DNA from: Fodinibacter sp963833495
Lineage (GTDB): Bacteria > Actinomycetota > Actinomycetes > Actinomycetales > Dermatophilaceae
Length of the DNA: 64,000 bases
Reading direction: 5' to 3'
NCBI GenBank assembly: GCA_963833495.1
Contig: CAWHYJ010000011.1
Location: forward strand, 248,001-312,000
Each line of letters opens with the position of its first letter. Positions within the stretch are counted from its first letter, which is position 1. Both the position numbers and the translations under genes were made by a program. Positions 1-8,460 of this stretch are shown piece by piece. Under the pieces are notes generated by a model, which saw only the letters and a list, made by a program, of their open reading frames with translations, made no database searches and had not been told where the DNA came from.

Positions 1-1912
1 CGGGGGTGAACTTCGCGTACCGGATGAGCGAGCCGTTGACCGCGCCGGTGGTGGCGGCCACCGCGGCCATGACGACCAGGCCGAGGACCATCACGGGCAC
101 GGACTTGTCCTCGGTGAGGAAGAACGAGCCGACGACCACCAAGAGACCGGCGAGTGGCCCGACGGACAGGTCGATCCCGCCGGTGATCAGCACGATGGTC
201 TGCCCGAAGGCGATGAAACCCAGTGCGGCGCAGGACGTCATCACCGAGGTGATGTTGAAGGGTGCGAGGTAGCGGTCGTTCTGCGAGAACACGTAGGCGC
301 CGAGAGCGAGCATGACCAGGGCGAGGACCAGCACGGGCGCGTAGTCACCGTTGAGGAAACGCCCCACGCGCGTCGAGGTCGTCGACGACCCCGAAGCGGA
401 TGCCGTCGAGTGTCCCGTGGCGCGCACCGCGGAGTTGATCAGGCGTTCCTCGGTGACGTCGTCGCCTTCGACCGTGTCGACCAGTGTCCCGCGGGACATG
501 ACGATGACCCGATCGCAGAGCCCCTCGAGCTCCTTGGCGTCCGAGGAGGCGACGATGACCGGCACCCCCGACGCGGACACCTCACGAAGGATCCGGTAGA
601 TCTCCGCCCGAGCTCCGACGTCGACGCCCTGGGTGGGTTCGTCGGCCAGCACGATCTGCGGTTCTGACAGGAGCGCCCTGGCCAGGACGACCTTCTGCTG
701 GTTCCCACCGGAGAGGGCGGAGACCACGCTCTCGGAGGAAGGCATCTTGACCTCCAGGGAGGCCAGCTCGGCCGATACGGCGGCGTCCTCGCGACCGCGG
801 TTGAGCAGCAGCCGGGAGCGGAACCGGGCCAGGGCCGACAGGGCGGCGTTCTCCCGGACCGAGAGGGACATCATCAGGCCTTCGCGATGCCGGTCGGCAG
901 GCAGGTAGGCGGACTGCTTGCGCAGCTCGCGAGAGGAACGCTCGGTCCCGGCGAGCGACACCGAGCCGGTGAACGACTGGAGACCGGCCAGGGCGCGAAG
1001 AACGTCGCTCTGGCCGTTCCCGACGATCCCCGAGACCCCGATGATCTCTCCGCGGCTTGCCGTGAAGGACACGTCGGAGAAGCCCGGGCTGCTCAGGCCT
1101 TCGATGACGAGTACCTCGGAGGGAACCTCTGCGGGCTGCGGCTTGGGCGGGAAGGTCGACTCCAGCTGGCGCCCGACGATCATCGCCAGCAGCTCGTCGT
1201 CGGTGATGTCGTCGACGGCGGCGACACCGCGGACCTTGCCGTCGCGCAGCACGGTCACGCGGTTCGCGAGCTCCCTGACCTCAGCCAGTCGATGGGTGAT
1301 GTACACGACGGCGGTTCCGGCAGCGGCGGCCCGGCGCACGCGCTCGAAGAGCATGTCGACCGAGTCGGGTCCAAGGGGGGCCGTGGGTTCGTCGAGGATG
1401 AGCAGTGAGGGTGTGACCGCAAGCGCCTTTGCGAGCTCGAGCAGGTGGCGTTGCGCCACGCTGAGCTGCCCGACCCGGTCGCCGAGGTGGGCACTGGACC
1501 CGACGTCGGCCAGCATCTGGCGCATAGCTTCGGCGCGGCCGGACCGCGGGCCGAGCACCTCGGATGGAAGGGCGACTGCGATGTTCTCCGCCACGGTCAT
1601 GTCCGGAAGCACGGCCGGGTGCTGGTGGACGATGGCGATACCGAGATCGGTGGCGAGTGCCGGCGTGAGCCGTTCGATGGGCGAGCCGTGTCCGGTGATG
1701 GTGCCCGCGTCGGGGCTCACCGCACCCGAGGCCACACCCATGAGGGTGGACTTTCCCGCGCCGTTCTCACCGAGCAGCGCGTGCACCTCGCCCTGGCGGA
1801 TCTCGAGGGAGACGTCGGTCAGTGCCGCGACGCCGTCGTAGTTCTTGCTGATGCCGCGAAGAACCATCGCCGGCTCGGCGACCAGCGTCGTGCTGTCCTC
1901 GATCACGTGCAT
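1..1912 (-). CDS. Sugar ABC importer, fused RbsA-like ATPase and RbsC-like permease (partial)
   Basis: This is the energy-coupling and membrane subunit of a ribose/xylose-type ABC importer at the cytoplasmic membrane. Starting at ATG 1912, the frame stays open for 637 codons to the window edge. Residues 1-500 hold two ABC domains: a clear Walker A (GENGAGKST, 48-56), a degenerate first signature (LSVAQRH), and a second domain with a degenerate P-loop (GIVGNGQSD) but a good signature (LSGGNQQKV), as usual for RbsA. After a Ser/Thr-rich linker the same frame enters a BPD_transp_2 permease with hydrophobic helices and the family motif GGIDLSVG. No stop or frame change separates the halves. It is the last gene seen of a leftward operon with the lipoprotein and second permease. 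The substrate is unknown. The C-terminus lies outside the window. Confidence 0.9.
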   Translation of the reverse strand, partial: MHVIEDSTTLVAEPAMVLRGISKNYDGVAALTDVSLEIRQGEVHALLGENGAGKSTLMGVASGAVSPDAGTITGHGSPIERLTPALATDLGIAIVHQHPAVLPDMTVAENIAVALPSEVLGPRSGRAEAMRQMLADVGSSAHLGDRVGQLSVAQRHLLELAKALAVTPSLLILDEPTAPLGPDSVDMLFERVRRAAAAGTAVVYITHRLAEVRELANRVTVLRDGKVRGVAAVDDITDDELLAMIVGRQLESTFPPKPQPAEVPSEVLVIEGLSSPGFSDVSFTASRGEIIGVSGIVGNGQSDVLRALAGLQSFTGSVSLAGTERSSRELRKQSAYLPADRHREGLMMSLSVRENAALSALARFRSRLLLNRGREDAAVSAELASLEVKMPSSESVVSALSGGNQQKVVLARALLSEPQIVLADEPTQGVDVGARAEIYRILREVSASGVPVIVASSDAKELEGLCDRVIVMSRGTLVDTVEGDDVTEERLINSAVRATGHSTASASGSSTTSTRVGRFLNGDYAPVLVLALVMLALGAYVFSQNDRYLAPFNITSVMTSCAALGFIAFGQTIVLITGGIDLSVGPLAGLLVVVGSFFLTEDKSVPVMVLGLVVMAAVAATTGAVNGSLIRYAKFTP

Positions 1913-1990
1913 CCCCTCTGTCCTCTCGTGGCTGGGTCGTGGGTCGGCCGGTGCGTTGGTCTGGCTCGCACCGACCGACCCACGAGGTCT

Positions 1991-3106
1991 CTACTTGAGC
2001 AGCGCGGCCTGGTCCGTGCCCTTCATCTGGGCGGACAGGTAGATGTCGCCCGGGAGGTCCTTCTCGCAGGTGACCGGGGCCGGCTTGGAGGACACCGAGT
2101 CCTCGAAGAGAGGTGCCTGGAACTGCTTCGAGGCGGGCGGGGTGCCCCCGGTCGCGAGGGCGACAGCCCACTGCACAGCGAGCCGGGCGTTGTCGTTACC
2201 GGTTGCCACGGTGGTCAGCTTGAAGTCCGGGTTCTTGGCCTTGTTCTCTTCGTAGAAGCAGGACAAGACGTTGCCGTCGGAGGTCGCCAGCGCAGGGATC
2301 GATCGGCCGCTCTTCTCGAACTCCGGGAGTGCGCCGACCAGCGAGGGGCCGAAGTCGGAGACGATGGCGTCGATCTTGGGGTTCTTTGCGATCGCGGCGC
2401 TGAGCACCTGCTGGGTCTTGGCGGGGTCCCAGTTGGTGACCTCGAACGGCGAGGCGCCGATGAACTTGTACTTGGCGGGGTCGAGGACCTCCTGCATGCC
2501 CTTGAGCTCGTCGGTGCCCTGGCTGTTGCCCGCAGGCCCGGACAGGAACAGGATGTTGCCGCCGTCGGGCAGGTTCTTGGTCAGCCACTCGGCCCAGTTC
2601 TTGCCGTCGGTGACGAAGTCGGCACCGACCCACACGTCGTAGTCCTTGCCGTCCGTGCCGCCCGGGTTGACGCGGTAGGGCACGGTGACGACGCCCGCCT
2701 GCTTGGCACTCTGCAGCGCCGGAAGCATGGCGTTACCGGCGTCTGGGAAGACGACCAGGGCGTCGACGCCCTTGGCCACCAGGCCCTGGATGTCGGAGAT
2801 CGCCTTCTGCGTGTCACCCTGTCCGTCGGCGTACGTGAAGTTGGTGACGCTGGGGCACTTGGCGATCTCGTCCTTGGCTGCGGCGGTGGTGACGAGTCGC
2901 CAGCTGTTGCCTCCAAAGCCGTCGGTCAGACCCAGGGTGATCTTCTTGGAACCGCACCAGGCGGGGGCGCCGGCCACGGCGCTGCCGGAAGCACTGGCTC
3001 CTGCCGCGGCGCCGCCGGTGTCATCAGAGGAGCCGCAGGCACTGAGAGCCAGCGCGGCGACGCTCGAGAGCGCCAAGAGGCGCCCTACGTTGGTGGATCG
3101 GGACAT
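1991..3106 (-). CDS. Sugar ABC transporter substrate-binding lipoprotein (Peripla_BP_4)
   Basis: Extracytoplasmic solute-binding protein of the adjacent importer, 371 aa. The N-terminus is a lipoprotein signal (basic MSRSTNVGR, hydrophobic stretch, lipobox LSAC with Cys24), followed by a Ser/Gly-rich linker and two lobes typical of RbsB-like proteins, including a VDALVVFPD-type segment. ATG 3106 is chosen because AGAAAGG lies upstream at good spacing and the signal peptide begins there; the open frame continues further upstream but without secretion features. It sits 78 nt upstream of the fused ATPase-permease and 64 nt downstream of the permease, so the three are probably one operon. The ligand cannot be told from sequence; the neighbouring dehydrogenases suggest a polyol or sugar acid. 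Confidence 0.9.
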   Translation of the reverse strand: MSRSTNVGRLLALSSVAALALSACGSSDDTGGAAAGASASGSAVAGAPAWCGSKKITLGLTDGFGGNSWRLVTTAAAKDEIAKCPSVTNFTYADGQGDTQKAISDIQGLVAKGVDALVVFPDAGNAMLPALQSAKQAGVVTVPYRVNPGGTDGKDYDVWVGADFVTDGKNWAEWLTKNLPDGGNILFLSGPAGNSQGTDELKGMQEVLDPAKYKFIGASPFEVTNWDPAKTQQVLSAAIAKNPKIDAIVSDFGPSLVGALPEFEKSGRSIPALATSDGNVLSCFYEENKAKNPDFKLTTVATGNDNARLAVQWAVALATGGTPPASKQFQAPLFEDSVSSKPAPVTCEKDLPGDIYLSAQMKGTDQAALLK

Positions 3107-3170
3107 GCGGATCTGCCTTTCTGGAGGTGACGTGCCTGGTGAAGGTGATGCGTTGGTGAGGGTGACTCGC

Positions 3171-4187
3171 TCAGGTGGCGACGGGGATCTCGGGTCCCTT
3201 GGTGGAGAACCGTCGGCGTAGCCGAGCCCAGTTGATGGTGTAGAGCGCGACGCCGATCGCGAACGCTGCAGACTGGACCAGCGTCTTCCCGGCGTAGTCG
3301 AGTCCGAGGGCCAGCACGAACTGGTCGAGTTGGATGAGGAAGAGCGCGGCGAAGGCGGTGGCGACGAGGTTGCCGCGCCCTCCCAGGAGGGACGTACCAC
3401 CGAGCACCACGGCCGCCACCGAGGCGAGCAGGTAGCCGTCGCCCTGGTAGGCGGTGGGCTTGTTGAGGATTCCGGCGAGGAGGAGCGCGCCGAGCCAGTA
3501 GAGGACCTGGGCGAACACGTAGCCGCCCGCTCGGAAGCCTTCCACCCGCAACCCACTCGCCCAGGCCGCCGGCCCGTTCGCGCCCACGGCTTCGAATCGA
3601 CGGCCTGCAACGGTCTTCTTCACCAGCACACTCGTCGCGATGGTCGCGATGACCGCGGCGGCAACCGCGTGCGGCACACCGAGGGTGGAGCCGCCTGCGA
3701 GGCGCGCCAGCAGGCGGGTGGTCTCCCGCGGGGTGCCGCCGGAGACCGCGAGCACAGCGGCGTAGAGCAGCGCGTTCGTACCAAGCGTCGCGACGATCGG
3801 GTTGAGCCCGAGGCGACCGATGAGAAAGCCGTTGCCCAGTCCGGTGAGGAGGGCCACCCCGAGGGCCAGGAGAGCCACCGGGAGCACCTTGGCGTCGTCA
3901 CCGTAGGCCTGGTGCGTGACGAGGACGATGACCAGGGAGACCGATCCGGCCACCGAAAGGTCGATGCCACCCTGCATGACCACGAGGGTCTGGCCCAGGG
4001 CGATGACGGCCAGCACAGCAGCGAACGGGAGCATCCCCTGGATGGCACCCGAGCTGACACTGCTCGGCGCGACAACGAGGCCGGCGATGACCAGGAGGAG
4101 CAGCGCCACGAGCACCGTCACGAGCCCGCGAGACATGCGGAGCGGGTTGCGTCGCAGGGCGACCATCGACTTCGTGCTCGAATCCAT
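3171..4187 (-). CDS. Sugar ABC transporter permease (RbsC-like)
   Basis: Integral membrane permease of the same importer, 338 aa with roughly 8-10 hydrophobic helices. It carries the BPD_transp_2 hallmarks GGIDLSVAG in the N-terminal third, AVGANGPAAWASG in the middle and VLGGTSLLGGRG near the C-terminal third. ATG 4187 is preceded by GAGGAG seven nt away, which fixes the start although the frame stays open upstream. It is the first gene of the leftward transporter operon. Since the ATPase protein already carries its own fused permease, the transporter would have two different permease subunits; a heterodimeric channel is a reasonable inference. Confidence 0.9.
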   Translation of the reverse strand: MDSSTKSMVALRRNPLRMSRGLVTVLVALLLLVIAGLVVAPSSVSSGAIQGMLPFAAVLAVIALGQTLVVMQGGIDLSVAGSVSLVIVLVTHQAYGDDAKVLPVALLALGVALLTGLGNGFLIGRLGLNPIVATLGTNALLYAAVLAVSGGTPRETTRLLARLAGGSTLGVPHAVAAAVIATIATSVLVKKTVAGRRFEAVGANGPAAWASGLRVEGFRAGGYVFAQVLYWLGALLLAGILNKPTAYQGDGYLLASVAAVVLGGTSLLGGRGNLVATAFAALFLIQLDQFVLALGLDYAGKTLVQSAAFAIGVALYTINWARLRRRFSTKGPEIPVAT

Positions 4188-4361
4188 GACCAACTCCTCG
4201 ACGCTGAGGGCTTCGGTGGCGCCGGCGACGCAGTGCGCGACGGCTAGGTGTTGCGTGTGACTGTACATATGGCGATACGCGTTAACAAGGGGTTCACGGA
4301 CTTCATCTTGGAAGTGTCTAACCTTTGGGCGAACGCGGAGTTCGAGCTGGTGGTAAACGCT
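4188..4361. promoter_or_regulatory. Upstream region of the transporter operon with GTTAAC motif
   Basis: This 174-nt gap separates the permease from the dehydrogenase gene upstream and is less GC-rich than its surroundings. It contains GCGTTAACAAG near 4279; similar GTTAA words occur at 7323 and 8346, upstream of the other transcription units of the cluster. A promoter for the transporter genes is expected here, but no confident -35/-10 pair can be assigned. Confidence 0.4.
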
Positions 4362-5249
4362 TCAGCGCGAACCGTTTTCGCCGATCGGGAAGCGGCTCAG
4401 GTCGGCCATGTCCCGGTCTCCCCACCCTGCGTCGACGGCGCCCTGGACCCGGATGCGCGTCTGCTCCGTGACGGGTAGTCGGGCACCGAGCTGACGGGCA
4501 TGCTCGGTGATCAGGCCCAGGTCCTTGGCCGCCAGCGCGAGGCTCATGGCCGTGGGCGTGGCAGGGTCGAGGAAGGCCGGCCGCTTGTAGCGGACGAATG
4601 GTGCGCCCACCACGCTCTTCTCGAGGACGTCGTAGGCGTCCGCGCGGTCGATGCCCGATCTCGCGGCAAGGTCGAGGGCCTCGGCCAGGGCGGCATTGAG
4701 GTCGTGCAGCACGAGGTTCACGGCCAGCTTCATGGCCTGCCCGGCACCGATGTCGCCGACCCGCACCACCTCGGCGGCGAAGGCGTGCAGGAGCGGGGTC
4801 GCCTCCGCGACGTCGTCCGGCGCACCGGATGCCATGACCAGCAGGGTGCCGGCGGTGACCGCGGGAACACTTCCCGACACGGGCGCGTCGACGAACCTGA
4901 AGCCGGAGCCGCGCAGCGCCTGCCCGAGGGCCGTCGCGGCGGCGACGCCACTGGTGCCCAGGTCGATGATGAGGCACCCCGGTGGTAGCGCTGCCCCCAC
5001 GGACTCGTCCAGGACGACGGCGGCGGTGACGTCGCCATCGGCCAGTGTGGTCATGACGGCAGCGGCCCCGCTGACTGCTTCCGCGGCAGAGCTGGCCAGC
5101 GCCAGGGCACCGTCGGCGCGTGACTCGACCAGTTCCCTCGCGGAGGTCAGGGTGCGGTTCCAGACCCGCACGCGATGTCCGGCATCGGCCAGGCGAGTGG
5201 CCATCGCCGAGCCCATCCTCCCGGTGCCGAGGAGCGCGATCTCAGCCAC
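4362..5249 (-). CDS. 3-hydroxyisobutyrate dehydrogenase-like beta-hydroxyacid dehydrogenase
   Basis: NAD(P)-dependent oxidoreductase of the HIBADH/GarR/LtnD superfamily, 295 aa, the usual length. The Rossmann motif is LLGTGRMGSAMA at residues 6-17, the substrate-binding loop DAPVSGS at 121-127, and the catalytic lysine is K174 in GAGQAMKLAVNLV with N178 following. The start is GTG 5249, overlapping the end of the upstream alcohol dehydrogenase by eight nt (GTGGCTGA), so translation is probably coupled. Family members act on 3-hydroxyisobutyrate, tartronate semialdehyde, L-threonate and related hydroxyacids; which one applies here is unknown. Together with two zinc-type dehydrogenases and a sugar importer it suggests stepwise oxidation of an imported polyol or sugar acid. 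Confidence 0.88.
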   Translation of the reverse strand: MAEIALLGTGRMGSAMATRLADAGHRVRVWNRTLTSARELVESRADGALALASSAAEAVSGAAAVMTTLADGDVTAAVVLDESVGAALPPGCLIIDLGTSGVAAATALGQALRGSGFRFVDAPVSGSVPAVTAGTLLVMASGAPDDVAEATPLLHAFAAEVVRVGDIGAGQAMKLAVNLVLHDLNAALAEALDLAARSGIDRADAYDVLEKSVVGAPFVRYKRPAFLDPATPTAMSLALAAKDLGLITEHARQLGARLPVTEQTRIRVQGAVDAGWGDRDMADLSRFPIGENGSR

Positions 5250-6294
5250 GGCGTGGGTCCACCAGGATCTTGCCTGCTGCTGTTCCTGCGACGAGCGGCT
5301 CGAAGCCGTCGCTGACCACATCGTCGAGGGCGACCCGGGAGGTACCGATGACTGCGGACAATGGAGTGGCGCGAAGTGTCTCGAGCGCTCGGGGGAGGTC
5401 GGTCGCGCAGACGTGCGCCACCGTGGTGGCGATGTCGACCTCGCGGAGCACCGGGTCTGCCAGTGCCAGTTCCTGGGGCGCCTTGACCAGCCCGACGAGG
5501 AGGACGCGCCCTCCCCTGGCGGCCAGGCCGAGCGACGCGGACGCCGCGCCCGGAGCTCCGGAGCTTTCGATGACGACGTGCGGTGGGGGGCCGACCTCGT
5601 CGCGCAGCTCGTCCGAGGTGGTGTCTCGGTGGACGACGACGGTGGCGGTCGCGCCGAGCTGCCGGGCCACCTCGAGTCGACGTGGGTCGACATCGATGAC
5701 CGTGATGGTGCCCCGGTGACCCCTCAGGCCGGCGAGGATGAACGACCCGATGGCTCCCGCGCCCATGACGACGACGTGGTCACCGTCGACGATCCCCGCG
5801 CGGTCCACGGCGTGGAGGCCCACCGCGAGAGGCTGCGCCAGGGCCGCGTCGGCGTCCGGGCAGCCGTCCGGGATCGCGACGAGGGTGCGGGTGGGAGCGG
5901 CGACGATCTCGGCCAGGCCGCCGTGCGTGGACAGGCCCAAGGTGTAGTAGCTGGCGCACAGGTTGGTCCGCCCGGCCAGACACCACCGGCAGGTTCCGCA
6001 TGAGACCCCCGCACCACAGGCCACCCGGGTTCCGATCCACGACCGCGAGTCGGGCGCGGCGTCAACGACGGTGCCGATGAACTCGTGACCGAGCACCGTC
6101 GGGCCGACGTGGCCGCTACCGGTATGCCTGGTCTCCAGGGGCACCATCATCGGGCCCTTCGCGTACTCGGTCGCGTCCGTGCCGCAGAGCCCGTTCAGGG
6201 CGACCTCGATGACGACCTCTCCGACCGCGGGCTGCGGGTCCGGCCACTCCTCGACGCGCAGGTCGAGCGGACCGTGCAGTACTCCTGCGTGCAT
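5242..6294 (-). CDS. Zinc-dependent alcohol dehydrogenase (MDR, sorbitol/threonine DH type)
   Basis: Medium-chain dehydrogenase of 350 aa. Catalytic-zinc ligands are visible as Cys in GLCGTD and the His-Glu pair in GHEF; the structural-zinc lobe is present (CGTCRWCLAGRTNLC plus an upstream Cys). The nucleotide-binding fold carries VMGAGAIGSFILAG. These features place it with the sorbitol, 2,3-butanediol and threonine dehydrogenases; the substrate is not identifiable. ATG 6294 is close to the upstream dehydrogenase (22 nt gap), and its stop overlaps the HIBADH-like gene, so the three dehydrogenases form one unit. AAAGGAGCC lies just upstream of the start. Confidence 0.9.
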   Translation of the reverse strand: MHAGVLHGPLDLRVEEWPDPQPAVGEVVIEVALNGLCGTDATEYAKGPMMVPLETRHTGSGHVGPTVLGHEFIGTVVDAAPDSRSWIGTRVACGAGVSCGTCRWCLAGRTNLCASYYTLGLSTHGGLAEIVAAPTRTLVAIPDGCPDADAALAQPLAVGLHAVDRAGIVDGDHVVVMGAGAIGSFILAGLRGHRGTITVIDVDPRRLEVARQLGATATVVVHRDTTSDELRDEVGPPPHVVIESSGAPGAASASLGLAARGGRVLLVGLVKAPQELALADPVLREVDIATTVAHVCATDLPRALETLRATPLSAVIGTSRVALDDVVSDGFEPLVAGTAAGKILVDPRRG

Positions 6295-6316
6295 GACGTG
6301 GCTCCTTTCGAGAGCG

Positions 6317-7297
6317 TCAGAGTGCGGCCGACGAGGTGATGTGCACCTTGACCTGGGACGGGTCCTCGCGCACGGCGTCCATGGCCCGACCGGCCTCGTC
6401 CAGGCGGTAGCTCGACGTCACCAGTGGGCTGAGGTCGACTCCGCTGCGGGAGAGGAACCGTAGGGTCTGCGGCCAGACCCCCGGCGAACCGATGATGCCG
6501 CGCGCCTGGAGCTCCTTGGACTGGAACAGGCCGAGTCGGGCGGGTGCGGAGCCCCCGACGTCGATGCCGATGTAGACGATGCGGGCGCGGAAGGCAGCGA
6601 CCTCGAGGGCCGTGGCCATCGCCGCCGGTTTGCCACTCGCCTCGATGACCACGGACGCGCCGTGGCCTTCGGTGACCTCGGCGACCGCGTCGGCGAACGA
6701 CTCCGTGAGCGGGTCGATCACGTCCTCGGCACCGAGCCGGCGGGCGAGGTCGCCCCGTGCGGCGTTCGGCTCGGCCACCAGAACCCGGGCGCCCCGGCCC
6801 ACGGACGCCGCCACCACCCCCAGGCCGATCGGCCCGGCCCCGAGCACGAGGACGGAGTCACTGGCGTCGACGTTGTCGGCCCGCAGCGTGGCGTAGTAGC
6901 CGCAGCTGAACGGTTCGACGAGGGCGCCCTGGGTCCAGCTGAGGTTGTCCGGCAGGCGGTGTAGCCAGGCTTCCTTCGTGACGAAGAAGTCCGCCGCGGC
7001 TCCGCTGATGCTGAAGCCGAAGTGGTCCTGCCCGATGACGCACTCGCCCACGACGCGGTCGCCCACGGCCCAGGCCTTGACCTCACGTCCGACCGCGACC
7101 ACCTCGCCGGACCATTCGTGCCCGGGGATCACCGGGTACTCGAACGGGATGATGTAGCGGCCGGCCAGCAGCTCGAGGTCGGAGTGGCAGATCCCGACGC
7201 TCCTGCTTGCGACGAGTACGTCGTCCGGGGCGAGGTCGGGTCGGTCGATCTCGTTGACCTCGACACGGTCGGGTCCCATGAACTGAAGCGCGCGCAT
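6317..7297 (-). CDS. Zinc-type alcohol dehydrogenase lacking the structural-zinc cysteines
   Basis: Medium-chain dehydrogenase, 326 aa, first gene of the dehydrogenase unit. Catalytic-site features are GICHSD (Cys ligand) and GHEW; the Rossmann motif is VLGAGPIGLGVV. The region that normally holds the four structural-zinc cysteines reads VVGECVIGQDHFGFSISGAA, with only one Cys, so the lobe is degenerate; the protein is also about 20 aa shorter than the downstream paralogue. Loss of structural zinc occurs in other MDR subgroups. The substrate is unknown; co-transcription with a second dehydrogenase and a beta-hydroxyacid dehydrogenase suggests a multi-step oxidation pathway. Confidence 0.87.
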   Translation of the reverse strand: MRALQFMGPDRVEVNEIDRPDLAPDDVLVASRSVGICHSDLELLAGRYIIPFEYPVIPGHEWSGEVVAVGREVKAWAVGDRVVGECVIGQDHFGFSISGAAADFFVTKEAWLHRLPDNLSWTQGALVEPFSCGYYATLRADNVDASDSVLVLGAGPIGLGVVAASVGRGARVLVAEPNAARGDLARRLGAEDVIDPLTESFADAVAEVTEGHGASVVIEASGKPAAMATALEVAAFRARIVYIGIDVGGSAPARLGLFQSKELQARGIIGSPGVWPQTLRFLSRSGVDLSPLVTSSYRLDEAGRAMDAVREDPSQVKVHITSSAAL

Positions 7298-7397
7298 GAC
7301 GTCCTCGGCAAGGCTCGTGCGGTGTTAACCGCTGACGGGGTGAGAGTTCAGTAAGGGTGAACGCTTGCCGAGTGGCCTGTCAAGAGCAGACTGCGGG

Positions 7398-8096
7398 TCA
7401 CGCCCTCGGGTGCTGGACGAACCAGACACCACGTGCGGGCTCGGAGCGCAGGTTGCGGAACAGGTGCGGCTGCGACGACTCGAAGCCGATGGCCTCGCCG
7501 GCGTGCAGGGTGAGCACCTCGAAACCGACGGTGACCTCGAGCTCGCCCTCGAGCAGGTACCCGAACTCGGAGCCCGCGTGCTGCAGCATCCGGCCGTCGT
7601 TCGTGGAGTTGCTGTGCGGCGGGTAGACGATCTCGATGAAGTCCAGGTCGCTGCCGGTGTTGGTCGCCAACCGCTCCCACACCACACCCGTGTCCATCTC
7701 GAGGCGCGATCGCGATCCCGGCCGCGTCACCGAGACACGGTCGGCACTCCCCTCGCTGGGAAGGCTGTTGACGGGAAAGGCGAGCTGGGACCGGCGAACG
7801 GGATCGGCTCCGTTGTGCGAGTTGGGAACCTCATCAGGGTCACCCCCCGGGGCGGCCCAGGTCGGATGATCGTTTGGGGGCGTCTCCTCTACTGCAAAGA
7901 GCTCGTCGATGGAGACGTTGAGCAGCTGGGCGAGGGAGTACAGGGTGGCGACCGAGGGTTGCGACTTCCCGTTCTCGAGCTGCGAGACGAAGGACGGCGA
8001 CACCCCCAGCTGCCGCGACACCTCCCGCAGGGACATCCCCGTCGCCAGGCGGACGTTGCGCAGCCGCGCTCCGAGGTTTCCGACCTGGTCGGCCAC
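7398..8096 (-). CDS. XRE-family regulator with C-terminal cupin domain
   Basis: Predicted transcriptional regulator, 232 aa. Residues 5-60 form an HTH_3/XRE domain (SLREVSRQLGVSPSFVSQLE), then a linker, then a cupin domain in the last 90 residues (GSEFGYLLEGELEVTVG, LHAGEAIGFESSQPHLFRN). This HTH-plus-cupin layout is typical of sensors of small organic ligands that control catabolic genes. GTG 8096 is chosen because GGGGGAG lies upstream and the HTH begins directly after it; the longer open frame upstream is low-complexity. It lies between the dehydrogenase operon and a divergent reductase gene and is the obvious local regulator. A nested inverted repeat at 8362-8397 is a candidate operator. 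Confidence 0.85.
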   Translation of the reverse strand: MADQVGNLGARLRNVRLATGMSLREVSRQLGVSPSFVSQLENGKSQPSVATLYSLAQLLNVSIDELFAVEETPPNDHPTWAAPGGDPDEVPNSHNGADPVRRSQLAFPVNSLPSEGSADRVSVTRPGSRSRLEMDTGVVWERLATNTGSDLDFIEIVYPPHSNSTNDGRMLQHAGSEFGYLLEGELEVTVGFEVLTLHAGEAIGFESSQPHLFRNLRSEPARGVWFVQHPRA

Positions 8097-8460
8097 GGCG
8101 CCATCTCCCCCATGTGGTCGTTTGTTGCCCTCGACGGTACCGGGTCCTTCACCGGCAGCAGCCCCACGACCGAGCGCACTCACGTGCTCACCGCCGCATG
8201 GCGTGTAACGGCCTCGGTCAAGGTGCCTTGGACGCGCTGCGGGTCGAGTAAGCCGCGGCCCCAGGCCGCCGCGCTCCACCAGTACGTCATCAGGCCTCCA
8301 CCACGGGCTAGGGCGACTGGCGTCGCTGAACGGGAACTGCGCACAACGTTAATCGTCACTTGACGCCCTGTCCAGATCAGGACACCATCAGGGCGTCGAA
8401 CCGTCGTCGTCAGCACTGGACCGCGCCATCGCCGGTCCGCCATCGCCCAAAGGAGCGCGC
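8097..8460. promoter_or_regulatory. Divergent intergenic region with nested inverted repeat
   Basis: This 364-nt region separates the leftward XRE/cupin regulator from the rightward reductase. At 8362-8370 and 8389-8397 the arms GACGCCCTG and CAGGGCGTC form a 9-bp inverted repeat that encloses a second one, TGTCC/GGACA. The outer left arm overlaps a TTGACG hexamer that could be a -35 element for the reductase gene, so binding there would block transcription. AACGTTAATCG lies at 8345. The remaining 200 nt next to the regulator shows nothing I can name. Confidence 0.5.

Noticed and set aside
4318..4977. Long open frames opposite or out of frame with the dehydrogenase and sigma-like genes (also 1445-3130, 27415-28758, 33173-35422, 43046-44260)
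   Set aside because: They are Arg/Gly/Pro-rich or His/Asp-rich translations typical of alternate frames in GC-rich DNA, lack start signals and overlap well-supported genes.
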